Notes: generated from the letters alone by a model not told the origin. A stretch of DNA of 64,000 nucleotides from Tenrec ecaudatus (GCF_050624435.1 NC_134535.1:71358494-71422493), one strand, 5' to 3'; positions 22,160 to 34,745 are shown, numbered from the stretch's first letter. Program-made: numbers and translations.

Positions 22160-22362
22160 AGCTCTGGTGGTACAGGGGGCTATATGTTGAGCTGCTAACG
22201 GCTAGGTCAGCAGTTCAAACCACCAGCTACTCTATAGGAGAAAAATGAGGATTTCTACTGCTATAAAGACTTACAATGTCAGGAATCCACAGGGAAAGTC
22301 CTAGTCTGTCCTACAGGGTTACTCAGCACTGACATCGACCAGATGACAGTGTGAGCTTTGAT
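22160..22362 (+). mobile_element. AfroSINE
   Basis: GCTCTGGTGGTACAGGG, GAGCTGCTAACGGCTAGGTC, AGCAGTTCAAACCACCAGC and GTCCTACAGGGTTACTCAGC; nearly full length. Confidence 0.9.
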
Positions 22363-22977
22363 GGCGTTCTCAGCATTGAGGGTTAAAAAAATCAAAATCT
22401 CTATCAACTCTGAAAAATGCTGATGATGCTCTCTATCCTGCAATATTAATATCCCACCAAGATTTAATTTAAGTAAAAATAAACAAGCACATCTATCACA
22501 ACGGAATGCAATTAAAATGCATACCAAATTATATGTATATCAAATAATTGTCTAAAATAAATTTTGCTATTATTTTTATCAGTAAATGTGTAATGTTATT
22601 ATCTTATATACCTAGAGTTGTGTAAAATTGTCTTGAGTAAAGGGGTCATGAATGGCAAGAGTTTAAGAAGCTTTGCTCTAGTAAGGCTGCTTGCAAGGTT
22701 GGCCCTTGGCTGGCATGGAGTATCTTAGATATTTAGGAACATTTCCACCAATCTCTACCCACATGAATGCTTCACTCTGCTGAACCTACACACAGTGAGG
22801 CTTATGCCAAGCATCTGCTTTACGTCTGCGAGTCTAGAATTTGGGTATTTGCCAAACAGAGAGTGTATTCAGGACCAGCCCCCCAAATCTGCTTGGAGCA
22901 TTCTAGTACACAACACTTCTCATGCATAGTCACCTGCTGCTGGAGGAATTAAACCTGTCCTGCGTGACCAAGAAAGA
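22363..22977. other. Intron, no recognised feature
   Basis: Nothing recognised. Confidence 0.4.
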
Positions 22978-23146
22978 CAGAGCGTTGAAGCATTGGCACG
23001 CTAACCAAAAACCGCAGCCGAATCTCCCAGAGAAAGATGTGGCAGCGCTGCTACGTAGATTTACCACCTTGGAAACTCTACCAGGAAGCGCTATTCTCTC
23101 CTATAGAGTCCCTATGAGCTGGGATCATTTGATTTGGGTTTTGATC
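22978..23146 (+). mobile_element. AfroSINE
   Basis: AGCATTGGCACGCTAACC, ACCTTGGAAACTCTACCAGG, CTCCTATAGAGTCCCTATGA and GATTTGGGTTTTG. Confidence 0.8.
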
Positions 23147-24594
23147 TCTGTGTGACTGCCCTGGGAGAAGGATCTTGGAATGCTGTGTCTGGTTTCCTCT
23201 GACCTTAGACTCATGCATGTTGCCCATCGTTGGTTTTGCTCTGTGTCCTTTCACTGTAATAATTCATAGCCTCAAGCATGATTATATGCTGTGCCCTGCG
23301 AGTTTTTCTAACTCATCATCATACCTACCACGGGTCTTAGAGCCTCCTGATGTGACTATTATACTTTCTTCTTCTACTTATATCACAGTTTTGCAGTTAT
23401 AATCAGACAACTTTCATTACCTATTTTAAAATGTAAGACCTGTTAAATATGAGCAAGTCGATGACTTCATATTTTGCTATTCTGTTCTTCAGGCACGAAT
23501 TCATTCTGGAGCTTGTGTCTACTTCTTCTGTCTGTTGCATGAGCACATGATAAATGCTACACGAAAATATGGAGCTATGTTGTGTAATGAACACTTCATA
23601 AAATATATTTGATCCATCTAAAACCATGAACTGGAATTGACTATCAATTTGAGCTATATAAAAATTTTATGCCGAGCATAAACACTAAGAAGAAATGATA
23701 AACTGCTGTAATTCATTTTTCATTTGCTTTATTTCAAATTTGTATATGTAGTATCCTGTCAAACAAGATGACGAAAAGCACTAGCACGAGGCCGGGAGAG
23801 GGAACTCCTTTGGAGCTGCTGACATTTTCTGTGCTGATTACCTTCTTTTAAGGAGGGGAGCTTTCCAAATTCAAGAGATTCTGAGTTGGAACCCTGCTGC
23901 TATTTTAACTTGGGGAGTGGGTGGGATTCTGTTCATTAACAGTGCACTTGCCCGAGGTTTCGCTCCACACTGACCCTGGGATTTTCCAGCTGCCTGGGTC
24001 ATGCCTCCACGTGAAGTCCCTGAGTGACACGAGGGAATGTTCTGCAAGCAGGTGCACTTGCTTTTACAAAGAACGGAAGTGAAAATATCACACGGGTGAA
24101 TCGTGGGAGGGAGCAGGTTGCTCAATGACAACTGCCTCAGTTTGATGTATTAGCACTCATCCAGCTCTGTGAACGATGAATTTTTATGTCAGTTAAAGAC
24201 ACCCATCAGCTGCTCACTCAACATCTCAATGATATTTTAAGTGTCTCAGGGGCATACAAAGGGTTAGAACAAGTGGTTTGTTGTTGCTATCTAAATCAAG
24301 GAGCCAGGAATGTACTCGATGGAAACATAAAAGGCGTGCGGTTTCTTCCAGTGCTACCTCAGTTCAATGTGGAGTGTAAGAATGTGTGTGCACGTGTCTA
24401 CAGGTGCATTGTGGTTTTAATGCAAAGAACAAAGTGCCAAGAGAACGCGCCCCTTTCACCTACGTTCCAGTGAACTCTGGAGGGGCAGTAGCAATGCCTA
24501 TTCCCACTTCATTCTAGGACATAAACAGTCAACATCGGAGAAATGATAACTCGTGTTACCCTCACCTTCCGGGGGCATTGCTCTTGCATACTGT
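23147..24594. other. Intron, no recognised feature
   Basis: Unique-looking sequence; short open frames only, with no family resemblance. Confidence 0.4.
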
Positions 24595-25040
24595 GGTAGT
24601 TCACATAAGGACTTTAAACTTGAAGTGTAGGGGTGAAGTCCAGCCTGTCAGTCAGGTCACAGCCTGATGGGGCCTCTTTGTGGGCATGACTTCCTTACAA
24701 GGAGGCTCCTGGGAACCTTCCCCCACCCCACCATTCTCTTCGTTACTTTCCTGCTGTGGAGTCGCTCAGAGCATTGCCAGAGACACCACAATGGGTCCAC
24801 ACAACCCTGCACCCACCGCCTGTGAGCTCTGGCATGCTGCATCATTGCACGCGGCGACATGAGTCTGAAGAGGGACTTGTGGACTGGTACTGGATTTATG
24901 GACTACTATTGTACTTAATGACTTATTCAGCACTGGGCTGGGATGTTTGCTTGATATATAATTACCTCTTGATATAAAGCTCTCTCTTACTCATATATGA
25001 GCATTACTGGATTTGTTTCTCTAGTCAACCTGGCCCAACA
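24595..25040 (+). mobile_element. TG...CA repeat, copy 2
   Basis: It begins TGTGGTAGTTCACATAAGGA and shares GGGGTGAAGTCCAGCCTGTC, GTCTGAAGAGGGACTTGTGG, TTGATATAAAGCTCTCTCTT and TTTGTTTCTCTAGTCAACC with the other copies. Confidence 0.6.
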
Positions 25041-25439
25041 CACATGCCAACTGGGTCTGGCTTTGTTTCTGCTTTCTCTTTGCAGAGAACCCATCAGGAA
25101 CCCAACTTTGACTGTGCAGCCATGTGCTCCGAGAATTACACTTTATATTGAAGTCAGAGTAAATCCTGATTCGTCTACGATAGCCAGTCATGGTAATTGT
25201 CTCTCTCTCTCGTATTAAGCCAAACTTCATTGCAGGGAGAACAGTTAAAGAAAAGCCTCGATACGTGTTGCTTGCTTGGTACTGTATGTCTCTGATGGCC
25301 ATCTTGCAAAATCACTGGATCATTTCACACGTGCACAGAAATAGCATACAAGCAAAGTACATCATTTAAAAATTATAAAAGCTCAATTCAATTCAGAGCC
25401 AGTGTCATAATTCCATAGCCAGTATAGTGAAGATATAAG
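25041..25439. other. Intron, no recognised feature
   Basis: Nothing recognised beyond a short (TC)n run near 25200. Confidence 0.4.
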
Positions 25440-25560
25440 AGAGAGATGAGGCCTTCTACTCCCATAGAGTTGCAGTCTTGAGAAACCCTACAAGGGCAGC
25501 TCTATCCCGCTCTATAGTGTGTCCCTGAATTGGAATTGACTGGAGGGCAGTGACTATTTT
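25440..25560 (+). mobile_element. AfroSINE, 5'-truncated
   Basis: GAGATGAGGCCTTCTACTCC, GAGAAACCCTACAAGGGCAG and GAATTGGAATTGACTGGAGG. Confidence 0.8.
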
Positions 25561-25737
25561 ATAATAAAATAATGACTTAGGGAATTGTCTTGATAGACTC
25601 CATTTGTATATTCGTGGTAGAATGAAACAATGCCACCATGATGCACACCATGCAGAAGCATCTAGCCAGGGCAACTGGTACCCAAGGTAAAAAGACAAGT
25701 CATAGAAGGCGGCACTTTGTAAAGGGCCTCTCCATTG

Positions 25738-25955
25738 ATTTAGCTTTAAATCAAAGCCAACTCCAGGGACCTCAAGTCACTTGACTCATGCAAACCCATA
25801 TGTTACAAGTAAAACTACTCTCTGGGGTTTTCTTGATTGTAATCTTAATAGAAGCAGACTGCCACGCCTTTCTTCTGCTGTGCTGCCAGCTAGGTTCACA
25901 TTGTCAGTCTTTAGGTGACCTGTTCATTGCCCATGCTTTGCACCACACCTAAGGA
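25738..25955 (-). mobile_element. AfroSINE variant, inverted
   Basis: AGTAAAACTACTCTCTGGGG, GGCTAGGTTC-like AGCTAGGTTCACATTG, and AGGCCTTTCTTC-like ACGCCTTTCTTCTGCTGTG mark the longer AfroSINE variant. Confidence 0.65.
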
Positions 25956-27756
25956 CCTCTAGAACAGCCAGGCTATATTTGGGAACTACTTATCCAGAGC
26001 CTAAGTATGTGGCCTATTCTGTATGATGGGATAAGGTGGTTACCGGTGCAAAAAAAGCAAGAAGTGTGTTAAGACAGCAAGGTAGGCATAGTAACCAGGA
26101 AGATCAAAATAGTACCTCAATCTCAGCTCCTAGCTATTTCCTCACATAAAATGACCACTCTCAGGACACTTCTCCTTGACTATATCTGTAGACTGTTCCC
26201 AGATGACGTGTAAATGTTCTGAATTCTCCATCGGGGGAACAAACAGTAACACATTCAAAAGGGTAGCTCTGCCAAGAGTTTCCTTAGACATTTTGGCATT
26301 CTCTATTCCAAGGAATTATTAGATATCAGGCATCTTCTTCTGTTCCCTGCCAAGACTGTGTGGTCACATGAAATAATGTAACACTTAATTTGAAATGCCA
26401 AATGTTCTGATGTATGCTGGTATGTACAGCATGCTTTTAGAAGAGCATTCTGCTAAAAATAAAACTACCATTGTTTCTTATGGTGATCAATTTAAAAGAA
26501 AATTAAAATCACGTATATTCACCACATAACGGTACAGGTAAGAGCAGAGAATAGCAGAGGGCTTCAGGTACAACACATAGTTTAAGGTCAATCACGGTTT
26601 TCTTTATAAGGAAGACTACTAGAAAAGTAGTCGCAACTACACAGAGACTGCACACGCTCCACGGCAGATCATGCAGGAGGTGTCTATTTCCAGGTTGAAC
26701 TTAAGTAGTAAATATACCAATCTAAGTATTCAGAGTTAGAAACACATTATCACACATAGAAAGGGCATTTTTCTTTTTCTACAATAGGAAAAAACATCAT
26801 TCATCTTATTTACTGAATATGTACTGGGACTCACTCCAATTAAGTGAAACCATGTTGAATGAAGGCCAGAGATGGGACCCAAGTTTCAAACATTTTACCT
26901 CCAAACACACGTACATTCCCCAGCCATCTTCACAATTAATGCGTAATGCTGCCAACACACATGGTACAGTTTTAAAAATGAAATGGAATACTGCAATCAT
27001 CTCAGAGGCAGTTAAAATAAACACTTGGCTTAATATCTAACAGAGAATTCATGCACAATATGTAACAAATGATAATGAAACCATTAACCAATCCACGTCT
27101 CCCTTCATATCTTTGTATAATATGCACTGACAAGTTCACTGTGAAACTATAGCAGCTAAGGCTCATGTGCCCTACCCTTTATGGGCACCTTCTAAAAACC
27201 TGAGACATTCTAGCAATGTGCTCATATGCTCATGTTAGTAAAATTCAAAAAAGTATGTATAGATGTATTGATGTCTATCCATCTAGCTATCTCAAAGAGT
27301 TCCTGTCAAATGGTACAATTTTCAGGGGCAAAAATGCAGACCTACTCCTGAAAGGCCAGCATTTACTGGAGGCAGTTGGAATATAAGTTTCAAATTAAAA
27401 CTATGTGTCACAACACTGAATTTCGATATTGTTTTCTTTTTAGAACAACCAAGTTGCATTGTAGTCACAAAAATCTATGATTTTAAACTAAGTATTGACC
27501 TACGGATTTGGGGAAATTATATGGTGTCCACAAGAACATGGTATCGGTTTTCTATGGTCATAGAAAACACAGCCTGCCTATTTCTGATATACAAGTAAAC
27601 CTCATTGGAAAAACACAAGGACTAGGTTTAAAGTGCAGTGCTAATATTAGTAATCAGCCCAATTTCGGAAACAAAAGTGGACACACTTATTAGGATTTGT
27701 CCTAAAACAATTTTGCTGAGAGGACAAAGTTTAAAATTTACATCGCTTAGTCCTAA
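25956..27756. other. Intron, no recognised feature
   Basis: 1.8 kb of AT-rich sequence without a recognised repeat or gene. Confidence 0.4.
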
Positions 27757-27925
27757 GGAGCAACGCTGGTCCAATGGCTCAAGCTGACCAGCAGTGCGCT
27801 GGAAGAAGGATTGATGATAGTCTGCTAGTCTGCTTTCGTGAAGAGCACAGCTTTCGAGGCCTTATTTGGCGGTTCGCGGCTCTGTTAGGTTGCTATGAGT
27901 CGAAGTCAACTGTTTCTTGCTGTTC
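27757..27925 (+). mobile_element. AfroSINE (degraded)
   Basis: CTGACCAGCAGTGCGCTGG, GGAAGAAGGATTGATGATAG-like middle and GTTGCTATGAGTCGAAGTCA. Confidence 0.65.
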
Positions 27926-28324
27926 TAATTTATTCCTAAAAAACCCACTCCATTATCCTTTCCCTCCCAGAGTTTCAAAGTGTTCTCCTGAATTTGTACC
28001 CAATTTATCCTCAAAAATATGTTTGTGTTTGAATCTACTAACTGCCTGGAATATGCCTATTCTGATGTATTAATAACATTTTGACTTATTTGGGGAAGTC
28101 GGTAATTTTTATCTTAGATAAATAATGTAGAGAGAAATATCAAAACACAAATGAAAAGCTGATCTTCAGATTCTAAAATAAAATGATTTTAGAAATTTAA
28201 ATAGTTTGTAATTAACCTTCTGCAAAATTAGAATGGCAAGCTATACCTTACCATGCATCTTTGGATCCCTAACAAATGTCAAGAGCTATTAGGGGAAATG
28301 CCATTATGAAGATAATTTTATTTG

Positions 28325-28622
28325 GAAGATTGAACAAATGAGCCTTGGAAGCAGTACAGCCAGAATGCTCCGTAAATGGGAGGATGGTAAGACTTGGTCA
28401 CATGCAGTTTGAAAGTGTTGCCTGGAGGGACCGGTTCCTGCAGAAGAACAACACGTTAGAGAAAGGAGAGGCTAGTGAAAAATGGCATGGGCTGACACAG
28501 TGGCTGAACCAGTGGGCTCGCAGACAGGAATGGTTGTGAGGTCAGCACAGGCCAGGCAGTGTTTCATCCTGTTGCTCATCACGTCTCTGTGAGTCAGACC
28601 CAGTTTGATGCCACCGATCACC
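28325..28622 (+). mobile_element. RTE/BovB LINE, 3' end
   Basis: CTTGGAAGCAGTACAGCCAG, AATGCTCCGTAAATGGGAGG, TGACACAGTGGCTGAACCAG, and GGCAGTGTTTCATCCTGTTG in BovB order. It abuts an AfroSINE at 28626. Confidence 0.85.
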
Positions 28623-28625
28623 AAG

Positions 28626-28816
28626 GAAGGGAGCCCTGGTGATGTAGTGGTCTGCAGTTAGAAACCACTGGTCTCTCTGCAGGGGACAGATGGGGCATTC
28701 TAATCCCATGGAGGGTCAGTCTTAAAAACTCACGGGCAGCTCAACCTGGTCCTACAGGGTTATTATCAGTTGGAGTTGGCCTTGATTCCCTGGTGGTGAG
28801 TTTGGTTTTGAGATTA
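28626..28816 (+). mobile_element. AfroSINE adjoining a BovB end
   Basis: GGAGCCCTGGTGATGTAGTG head, AGTTAGAAACCACTGGTCTC, CCTGGTCCTACAGGGTTATT and GGTGGTGAGTTTGGTTTTGA tail. Confidence 0.9.
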
Positions 28817-29639
28817 TCAACAACAACGTAGTACTAATGTACCAAATGTACAGAGTCAACGAAAAAGAGCCTTGTTGAACATGACAGAAAGTGAAGACTA
28901 CATGAGATATATCACACCCTGCACAATCGCTTGCGTGAGGTGGTGGGTTTTTTTGGTTTCAAATATCCAGTAACTTTTATGGTTCAATCTCAGGGCAACT
29001 TCGTAATTTTGTGACTTAGGGTAAATCACCTCACCTAAGCAATTCACATTTTTCATTGTTAGTGGATTACAGCCTATTTCACAGGGACGGGACAGCATTA
29101 GGTAGATGCATGTGAGAAAGGTTAGGAGTAGAAGCTCCATTCCCTTTGCCTACACCAAGATCATTTCTATTTGCACATCGACTCCTGTTCAGCGCTCCTC
29201 CTTACTATCTAGTACCAACTGCCAGTCCAAATAGAAGGAATTGCTAACCCGGTCAGAGCCTGAGAATAATATGAGAAAATTAGGTGGTATCTGCTTTAAA
29301 ATTCTTGAAGCCAAGCACTTTCCACCTCCTCCTTAATTGTACCTGACTTCTAGGCTCTCTTCTTCCTGAGTTTTGCATTCACATGTAGTCAAATGAAAAT
29401 AGACAAGATCACAAAATTCAGGTGTGTGGTGGGGATCCAAGAATAGAATAGAATCTAGCATTCACTGACTCAAAAAAAGTCAGCTATATATAGAAATTGA
29501 AGACAAAATATGATCAATTAGAAAAGATTACAATTTTTATTATTAGAAAAAAATGAATTAGAAATATATTGTATTGTTTTATGTTCACCTTGATCAGTAA
29601 ATTTTAAAAATCACCATTAAGTTTCTGTAAAAGAAAATA
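28817..29639. other. Intron, no recognised feature
   Basis: Nothing recognised. Confidence 0.4.
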
Positions 29640-29815
29640 ATCAAACCCACTACCATTTTGTAGATTCTGACTCAGCAACACTACCTAGGGCTCCTAAGGC
29701 TGGAAATTTTGGTGGGAGCAGACAGCCTCATCTCTGCACCCTAAAGAGCGGCTGGTGGGTTTGAACTGATAACTCTGCATTGCATTTAGCAACCCAACAC
29801 CCATCCCACAGCTCC
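29640..29815 (-). mobile_element. AfroSINE, inverted
   Basis: TAGATTCTGACTCAGCAAC, GACAGCCTCATCTCTGCACC, GGCTGGTGGGTTTGAACTG and ATTTAGCAACCCAACACCC. Confidence 0.85.
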
Positions 29816-31199
29816 ACCAATTATCTAATTGTGTATTGATTAAAATGTAAAGGCCAATCGTTTATTATAACAGGCTTTGAGTTGTGGTAACTTTTCTTAC
29901 CACCGCGGCTTGATTTGGAAAGCCTTCCTTTCGTGGTGTCGTGTCACAGCAGGTGTGCATTGAGCATATACTGCATTTCTATGACCTGCCCTGAGCATTC
30001 TGCGTCTTTTGAAATCATATGATCCCTTTGCATGCTAGTTTATTAGGCATACATTATTTACATGGGCATGTTACATATGAAAAATAAAATATGTTGAAAC
30101 CCTTCTTAGTGTATTACCATTCATTTTAAACATAAAGAATACTAAATATTGATGCCAGACTTTGGAGAAAAAAATCAGTCTTCAAAGGACATTATGATCC
30201 ATAAAATTTCTGATTATTCTATTTTTAAAATGCCCATATTATTCAATACTGTTGTTAATTATGTTATTATTCAATATTATTATATTATTATATTATTCAG
30301 TATTTGAAGAAGAAAAGCATTTTGTTTTGTTTATTGCTAGGTTCAGCTGTCTGGGCTGAGATCTTTGGTTCTATGATTCCAGTGAGAATTAAACCATGTT
30401 ATGGTAAGAAATATATCACATAACCTAGCAGTCTCCTTTGTTCAGATCAACATTAAATATGGGATCATCTTCATGTTGCACTCTCTAGATTTTCCTTAAA
30501 TTTCATCTCTTAGGTGGTTTCCAAGTCTAAATTTCCAGACCAGAAACTGCATCTGAGTATACGGCAGGGCAAATAAACTAGCATTTTCAGCTCTGTCTTT
30601 CACTGACAATACAAAATCAACTGTCATAAACATTGTTTTATTCATGCCCCTGAAATAAAATTTGCATCTACTTCTGTGTTTTTTATATCATTTTGTGCTA
30701 TCACTAGTCATTCAATCAAGCTAGAAAACAAGACACCGTTCTCTTTTAAATTGCTCTCCATGCCTCCTATCTGACATCCAACTAAGGATACAGAGCTGCC
30801 AATTCTCGTTTGCAGACACACTTTGAAGCCGTTTTATCCTTGTTCTGGGCTTTCTTCCTGAAAGTCCACACCATCTTTTACCGGGCATAAGTAGATGAGC
30901 AAGGCAATCTTTCAAAAAGCACATTATTAATGAAGTTCTTCCCTTTAAAACCCTCGATTGCCTATAAGCTTCAGAGAAAGAAGAAACACTTAAAAATTGG
31001 ACAGGGTCAAAATTTGGGGAGCATGGATAAACCCTAAACTAATTTTAGACAATGAAATGGGAGGAGAGACTTGTTTAGGACTCACAGAACAAAGCACGCA
31101 GATTTTGGTTTTCCTTCAAATAGAAAACTTTGTCCTGTATACTTTTAAAGGATTCCTTATAGCTTTGCATATATTATTTATTTGATAAATCTCCTAAAT
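29816..31199. other. Intron, no clear feature
   Basis: About 30720-30960 may be an old interspersed repeat (AAAACCCTCGATTGCC-type motif near 30948), unassigned. Otherwise nothing is recognised. Confidence 0.35.
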
Positions 31200-31362
31200 A
31201 TTGAGTTAGTCACAAGGTCAGTTGTTCAAACCCATTAGGAGCTCTGTGGGAGAAAACCGAGATTGTCATGCGCATGTAAAATTTTACAGTCTCCAAAATC
31301 CTTGATAGAGTCACTAGGAGTCAGAAGTGACCCAAGGACAGTAGGCTTGGCTGGGTTTTAAT
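31200..31362 (+). mobile_element. AfroSINE, 5'-truncated
   Basis: CACAAGGTCAGTTGTTCAAA, CTCTGTGGGAGAAAACCGAG, TAGAGTCACTAGGAGTCAGA and GGCTTGGCTGGGTTTT. Confidence 0.8.
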
Positions 31363-31529
31363 TGTGAATAGTAGTATCCTTCAGATAAATGTCTGCATAT
31401 TGGAGATACAAAATGAACAAAATTAAGTTCTCTTCCTAGTGATTTCATTATAATGTTTCCCCCTCCTGGAATACCTTCCTGTGTCCATAGAAAATGTCTA
31501 TATGAATTCCAAATTTTGTTTCTTAAATT

Positions 31530-31735
31530 GAGCCATTATTAACATATCCTGCAGTCCAATAGTTAAAACAAGAAGGATTGTGCAATCATTTCCACAATCC
31601 ACTTTGGAATCTTCTTCCTTCTTGTGTCCACTGACATTGATTCCCCATTCCCCACCCCTCCATCCATGCCCTCAAACAACCATTAACCCAGTTACTGTCT
31701 TCAGAAATCCATCCATCCTGGTTTCCCTGTAAAAA
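31530..31735 (-). mobile_element. Possible old L1 3' end, inverted
   Basis: TGTGCAATCATTTCCACAAT, CCACTGACATTGATTCCCC and CCCTCAAACAACCATTAACC resemble the complement of ancient L1 3' sequence. Weak similarity only. Confidence 0.35.
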
Positions 31736-31964
31736 TAAACACACACACACAAAGGGAAAATAAACAAGGACTCAGCAACTATGACCATAAAAAAGGAGGA
31801 AGACCTCATTCTAAGAGAAAGAGAATATTAAAGATTGAGAATAAATTTACAGCATTTCAGACGTAGATCAAATGACAAGGGGTTATATTTCCGCTTCAGA
31901 ACAGCTGCTAAAATCGACTTTACAGTGCCTGATATTAGGGCTGATAACCTTCCCAGTCTATGTC

Positions 31965-32010
31965 TATTGGGGATATATATATCCCCAATATATATATCCC
32001 CAATATATCC

Positions 32011-32057
<47 letters not shown>

Positions 32058-32070
32058 AGAGAGAGAGAGA
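31965..32070. repeat. TA/GA microsatellite with perfect 26-bp palindrome
   Basis: A perfect palindrome at 31965-31990 (TATTGGGG ... CCCCAATA around an AT core) is followed by further ATATCCCCAAT units, then (TA)n at about 32014-32055 and (GA)n to 32070. Confidence 0.9.
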
Positions 32071-32111
32071 GATTTTCCAGGGATAAATAGTTACCTCTTT
32101 ATTTTTGCAAA

Positions 32112-32225
32112 GGAGCCCTAGTGAAAGGCCAGTGATTTGAGCCCACCAGCCTGGAAACCCTACAGAACAGTTCTACTCTGTCCTACCTGGCGATTATCAG
32201 TTGAAATCAGCTTGTTTGGGGTTTA
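32112..32225 (+). mobile_element. AfroSINE with internal deletion
   Basis: AGGAGCCCTAGTGAAAGGCC joined to CTGGAAACCCTACAGAACAG and TTCTACTCTGTCCTACCTGG; the middle is missing. Confidence 0.8.
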
Positions 32226-32939
32226 ATATGCACGTATATAATAGCTATGCAATTGTTCTAGACCTTCAATCGACATCATTGCCATCATTGCACAGGACTC
32301 TGCAATCGACTCTGTGTTTAAAAAACATAGTTGGTCCAATATTAAGAAATCTTCACTTTCAACATTTATTAATGAGCCACAGTTAAAATTACCAGTATCA
32401 TTGAGCAACATGTTCATTAAGGGTAGCCAGGATCCATCCAGTTCTGCTGGTCTTATGGCAAAGGAAGTAAATGTGAATGATGACATTTAGCCTCGTATCC
32501 CATATCCCCTCCTACTCTTGACTCTCATTCTTCCTCTGTTCTTTCTGGTGAAGAGAGAACAATAGTTGTCTTCATCAAAAACGGGGGAACATAGAACGGA
32601 ATTTCAAATTCTCTTGGACTATGGGCTCTTGGAGTCAGAGGTGGGTACCTCACTGAAATTAATGCCCTGACATAACCCTTCAAGCTAAAGCCAAACTTAT
32701 GTTGAGGATTTGCGCACCTCGGAGGGGACTTCAAAGAAACATTCCAAGATCTTTTCATTGCACTAGTCTTGGAAGCTTTTGAAGAGTTCTTCTACATGCA
32801 AAAGAAATCTTAGTTTACAGCTTTTCTTGGGGGCGCTGCCTGGCTTTGGGGTTAGGCTAATGCGGACCTTACAATGAGTTAGGAAGTATTTACTCTCCTC
32901 CCCGCACAGACGTTTATAAAGACGGGTTTGAGAATAGAT
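32226..32939. other. Intron, no recognised feature
   Basis: Nothing recognised. Confidence 0.4.
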
Positions 32940-33276
32940 GTCAGTTCTTTAAATGACAGATAGAAACTGTTTGCTTCTGGGCTTTTCTTCACTGGTAGGT
33001 TTTTAATTACTGAGTCAACATCTTTATTTCTGAGAGATTTGTAGAGGTTTCCTAATTCTTCAGTTTAAGTAGCGTAGTATATTTCTAACAGTTTGCTCAT
33101 CTCATGGAATTAGCATTTCATGCCATTGTGCTTGCATATCATTTTTCAAAGTATTATCTCACAAGTCTTTTAAAGTTTGGTTGATTTTATGGATCTTTTC
33201 AAAGAAACAACGTGATTTGTTGATTTTATTGTATTTATTATTATTATTCTCTCTTTATGTATGCTGTAATTGTAAA
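32940..33276 (-). pseudogene. Old L1 ORF2 relic, part 1 (inverted)
   Basis: In inverse order the segment has CTTTTCTTCACTGGTAGGTT, AATTACTGAGTCAACATC and GATCTTTTCAAAGAAACAAC, matching the complement of the L1 reverse transcriptase region. It is split from part 2 by an AfroSINE and is not coding. Confidence 0.7.
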
Positions 33277-33465
33277 ACTCACTGACATTGAGTTGATGCC
33301 ATCTCATAGGACAGGGTAGAACTGCCCCTGTGAGTCTCAGAGACTGCAAATCTTTACAGGAGTAGAAAGCCTCATCTTTCTCCCGTGGAGTGACTAGTGA
33401 CTTTAAACTGCTGACCTTGCAGTTAGCAGCCCAATATGTAATCTCTACACCACCAGGGCTATGTT
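33277..33465 (-). mobile_element. AfroSINE inserted in an old L1 ORF2 relic
   Basis: GATGCCATCTCATAGGACAG, GGTAGAACTGCCCCTGTGAG, CTCATCTTTCTCCCGTGGAG, and ACCTTGCAGTTAGCAGCCC; well preserved, ending CACCACCAGGGCT. Confidence 0.95.
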
Positions 33466-33700
33466 CTTTACTAGTTCTTCTGCCAGGGTATGGCTTCCTC
33501 CCTCTTTTTCTAATCTCTCCCTGTAGATGTAGAGTTAGGCTACTGATTTGAGATCTTACTTTAAACAAGGAATTTTTGTCTAAAAAAATTCACTTTAGCA
33601 TTGTCTTCATTGTATTTTGCTATATTGTATTTCATTTTAATCTATCTGAGGTATTTTCAAATGAATCCAATATTCGTATGGTTCATCCAATTCCACATTA
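33466..33700 (-). pseudogene. Old L1 ORF2 relic, part 2 (inverted)
   Basis: TTTACTAGTTCTTCTGCC, TTGAGATCTTACTTTAAAC and TCTGAGGTATTTTCAAATGA continue the inverted L1 ORF2 after the SINE, with stops in all frames. Confidence 0.55.
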
Positions 33701-34191
33701 CGTTTTCACTTGCTCTTCTAAGTTGCTGCTTGGGGAGTTTGTGTAAGGCTGATCAGCAGCAAAATGAGCACTGGACAGGCAGTTCTGCTGTCCCATTCCT
33801 GAAATTAGCTGTCAGACACTAATCAATATCATAAAGTTATTGCTTCCAGCCACTGGAGGACCTTACACCTCTGGGCATTTTCTCTCAGCTCAAGTCCAGC
33901 GTTTTCCTGCTTCTTAAGGGAAGACACTGTAAAATAAGAGAGGATGGTGACTGTGTTAGTCTTCCATTCCTCGGACAACTTGCCCATCGGTCCCCTCTGA
34001 TGGATTTATCTGTTAAATAGACAGAAGCTACAAAGAGGAGGGAGGGAGACAAGGGGAAGGATGTCTGGTGCAAAGAAAAGTGAAGGCACATTTTCTTTAT
34101 CATTTTATCAATAGCTTCCCAGCAACAAAGGAGGAGGAGGAGGGCAGAGAAGACACGCTGGGCAAAGTGGAGGGCAGCAGAAAAGAGAAAG
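33701..34191. other. Intron, no recognised feature
   Basis: Nothing recognised. Confidence 0.4.
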
Positions 34192-34335
34192 ATGAGATGA
34201 CTGATGAGTTGGATTGACCCAGTGGCTGCAAGGATGAGCCCGCATACCACAATCGAGACGATGGCGGAGGAGCGAGTGGCGTTTCATCCTGTTGAACACA
34301 AGGGACGCTATGAGCAATAACTGACCAAAGGGCAC
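34192..34335 (+). mobile_element. RTE/BovB LINE, short 3' fragment
   Basis: TGAGTTGGATTGACCCAGTG, GCTGCAAGGATGAGCCCGC, and GTGGCGTTTCATCCTGTTGA in BovB order. Confidence 0.75.
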
Positions 34336-34600
34336 CCGGTGAGAAGAGGAGGAGGCGACAGGGATGTGAGCAGGGAAAGGTAGGGCATTCATAGCACTCA
34401 ATTTAATCGACCCCGGTTGACAAAGACACAGCACAATCTCTGAGGGCCACTACATCACCTGTTCAAAGGAGATAAGCTAAGGAAAGTCAGCTAACACTGG
34501 ACGGTACACAAGTAGTGGGAGGAAAACTTCAATTTCTATTCCACAAGTCCCTCAGATTAGCTGGGGGTCCTTTAGTGTGCCTGAAGTGCCTCTTCAATAA

Positions 34601-34690
<90 letters not shown>

Positions 34691-34745
34691 TCTCCCTCCC
34701 TCCCTCCCTCCCTCCCTCCCTCCCTCCCTCTCCCTCTCTCTCCCT
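34601..34745 (+). repeat. (CT)n - (CCCT)n microsatellite
   Basis: About 145 bp of pure pyrimidine: (CT)n with a few TTT interruptions, then (CCCT)n, then CT again. Confidence 0.97.
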
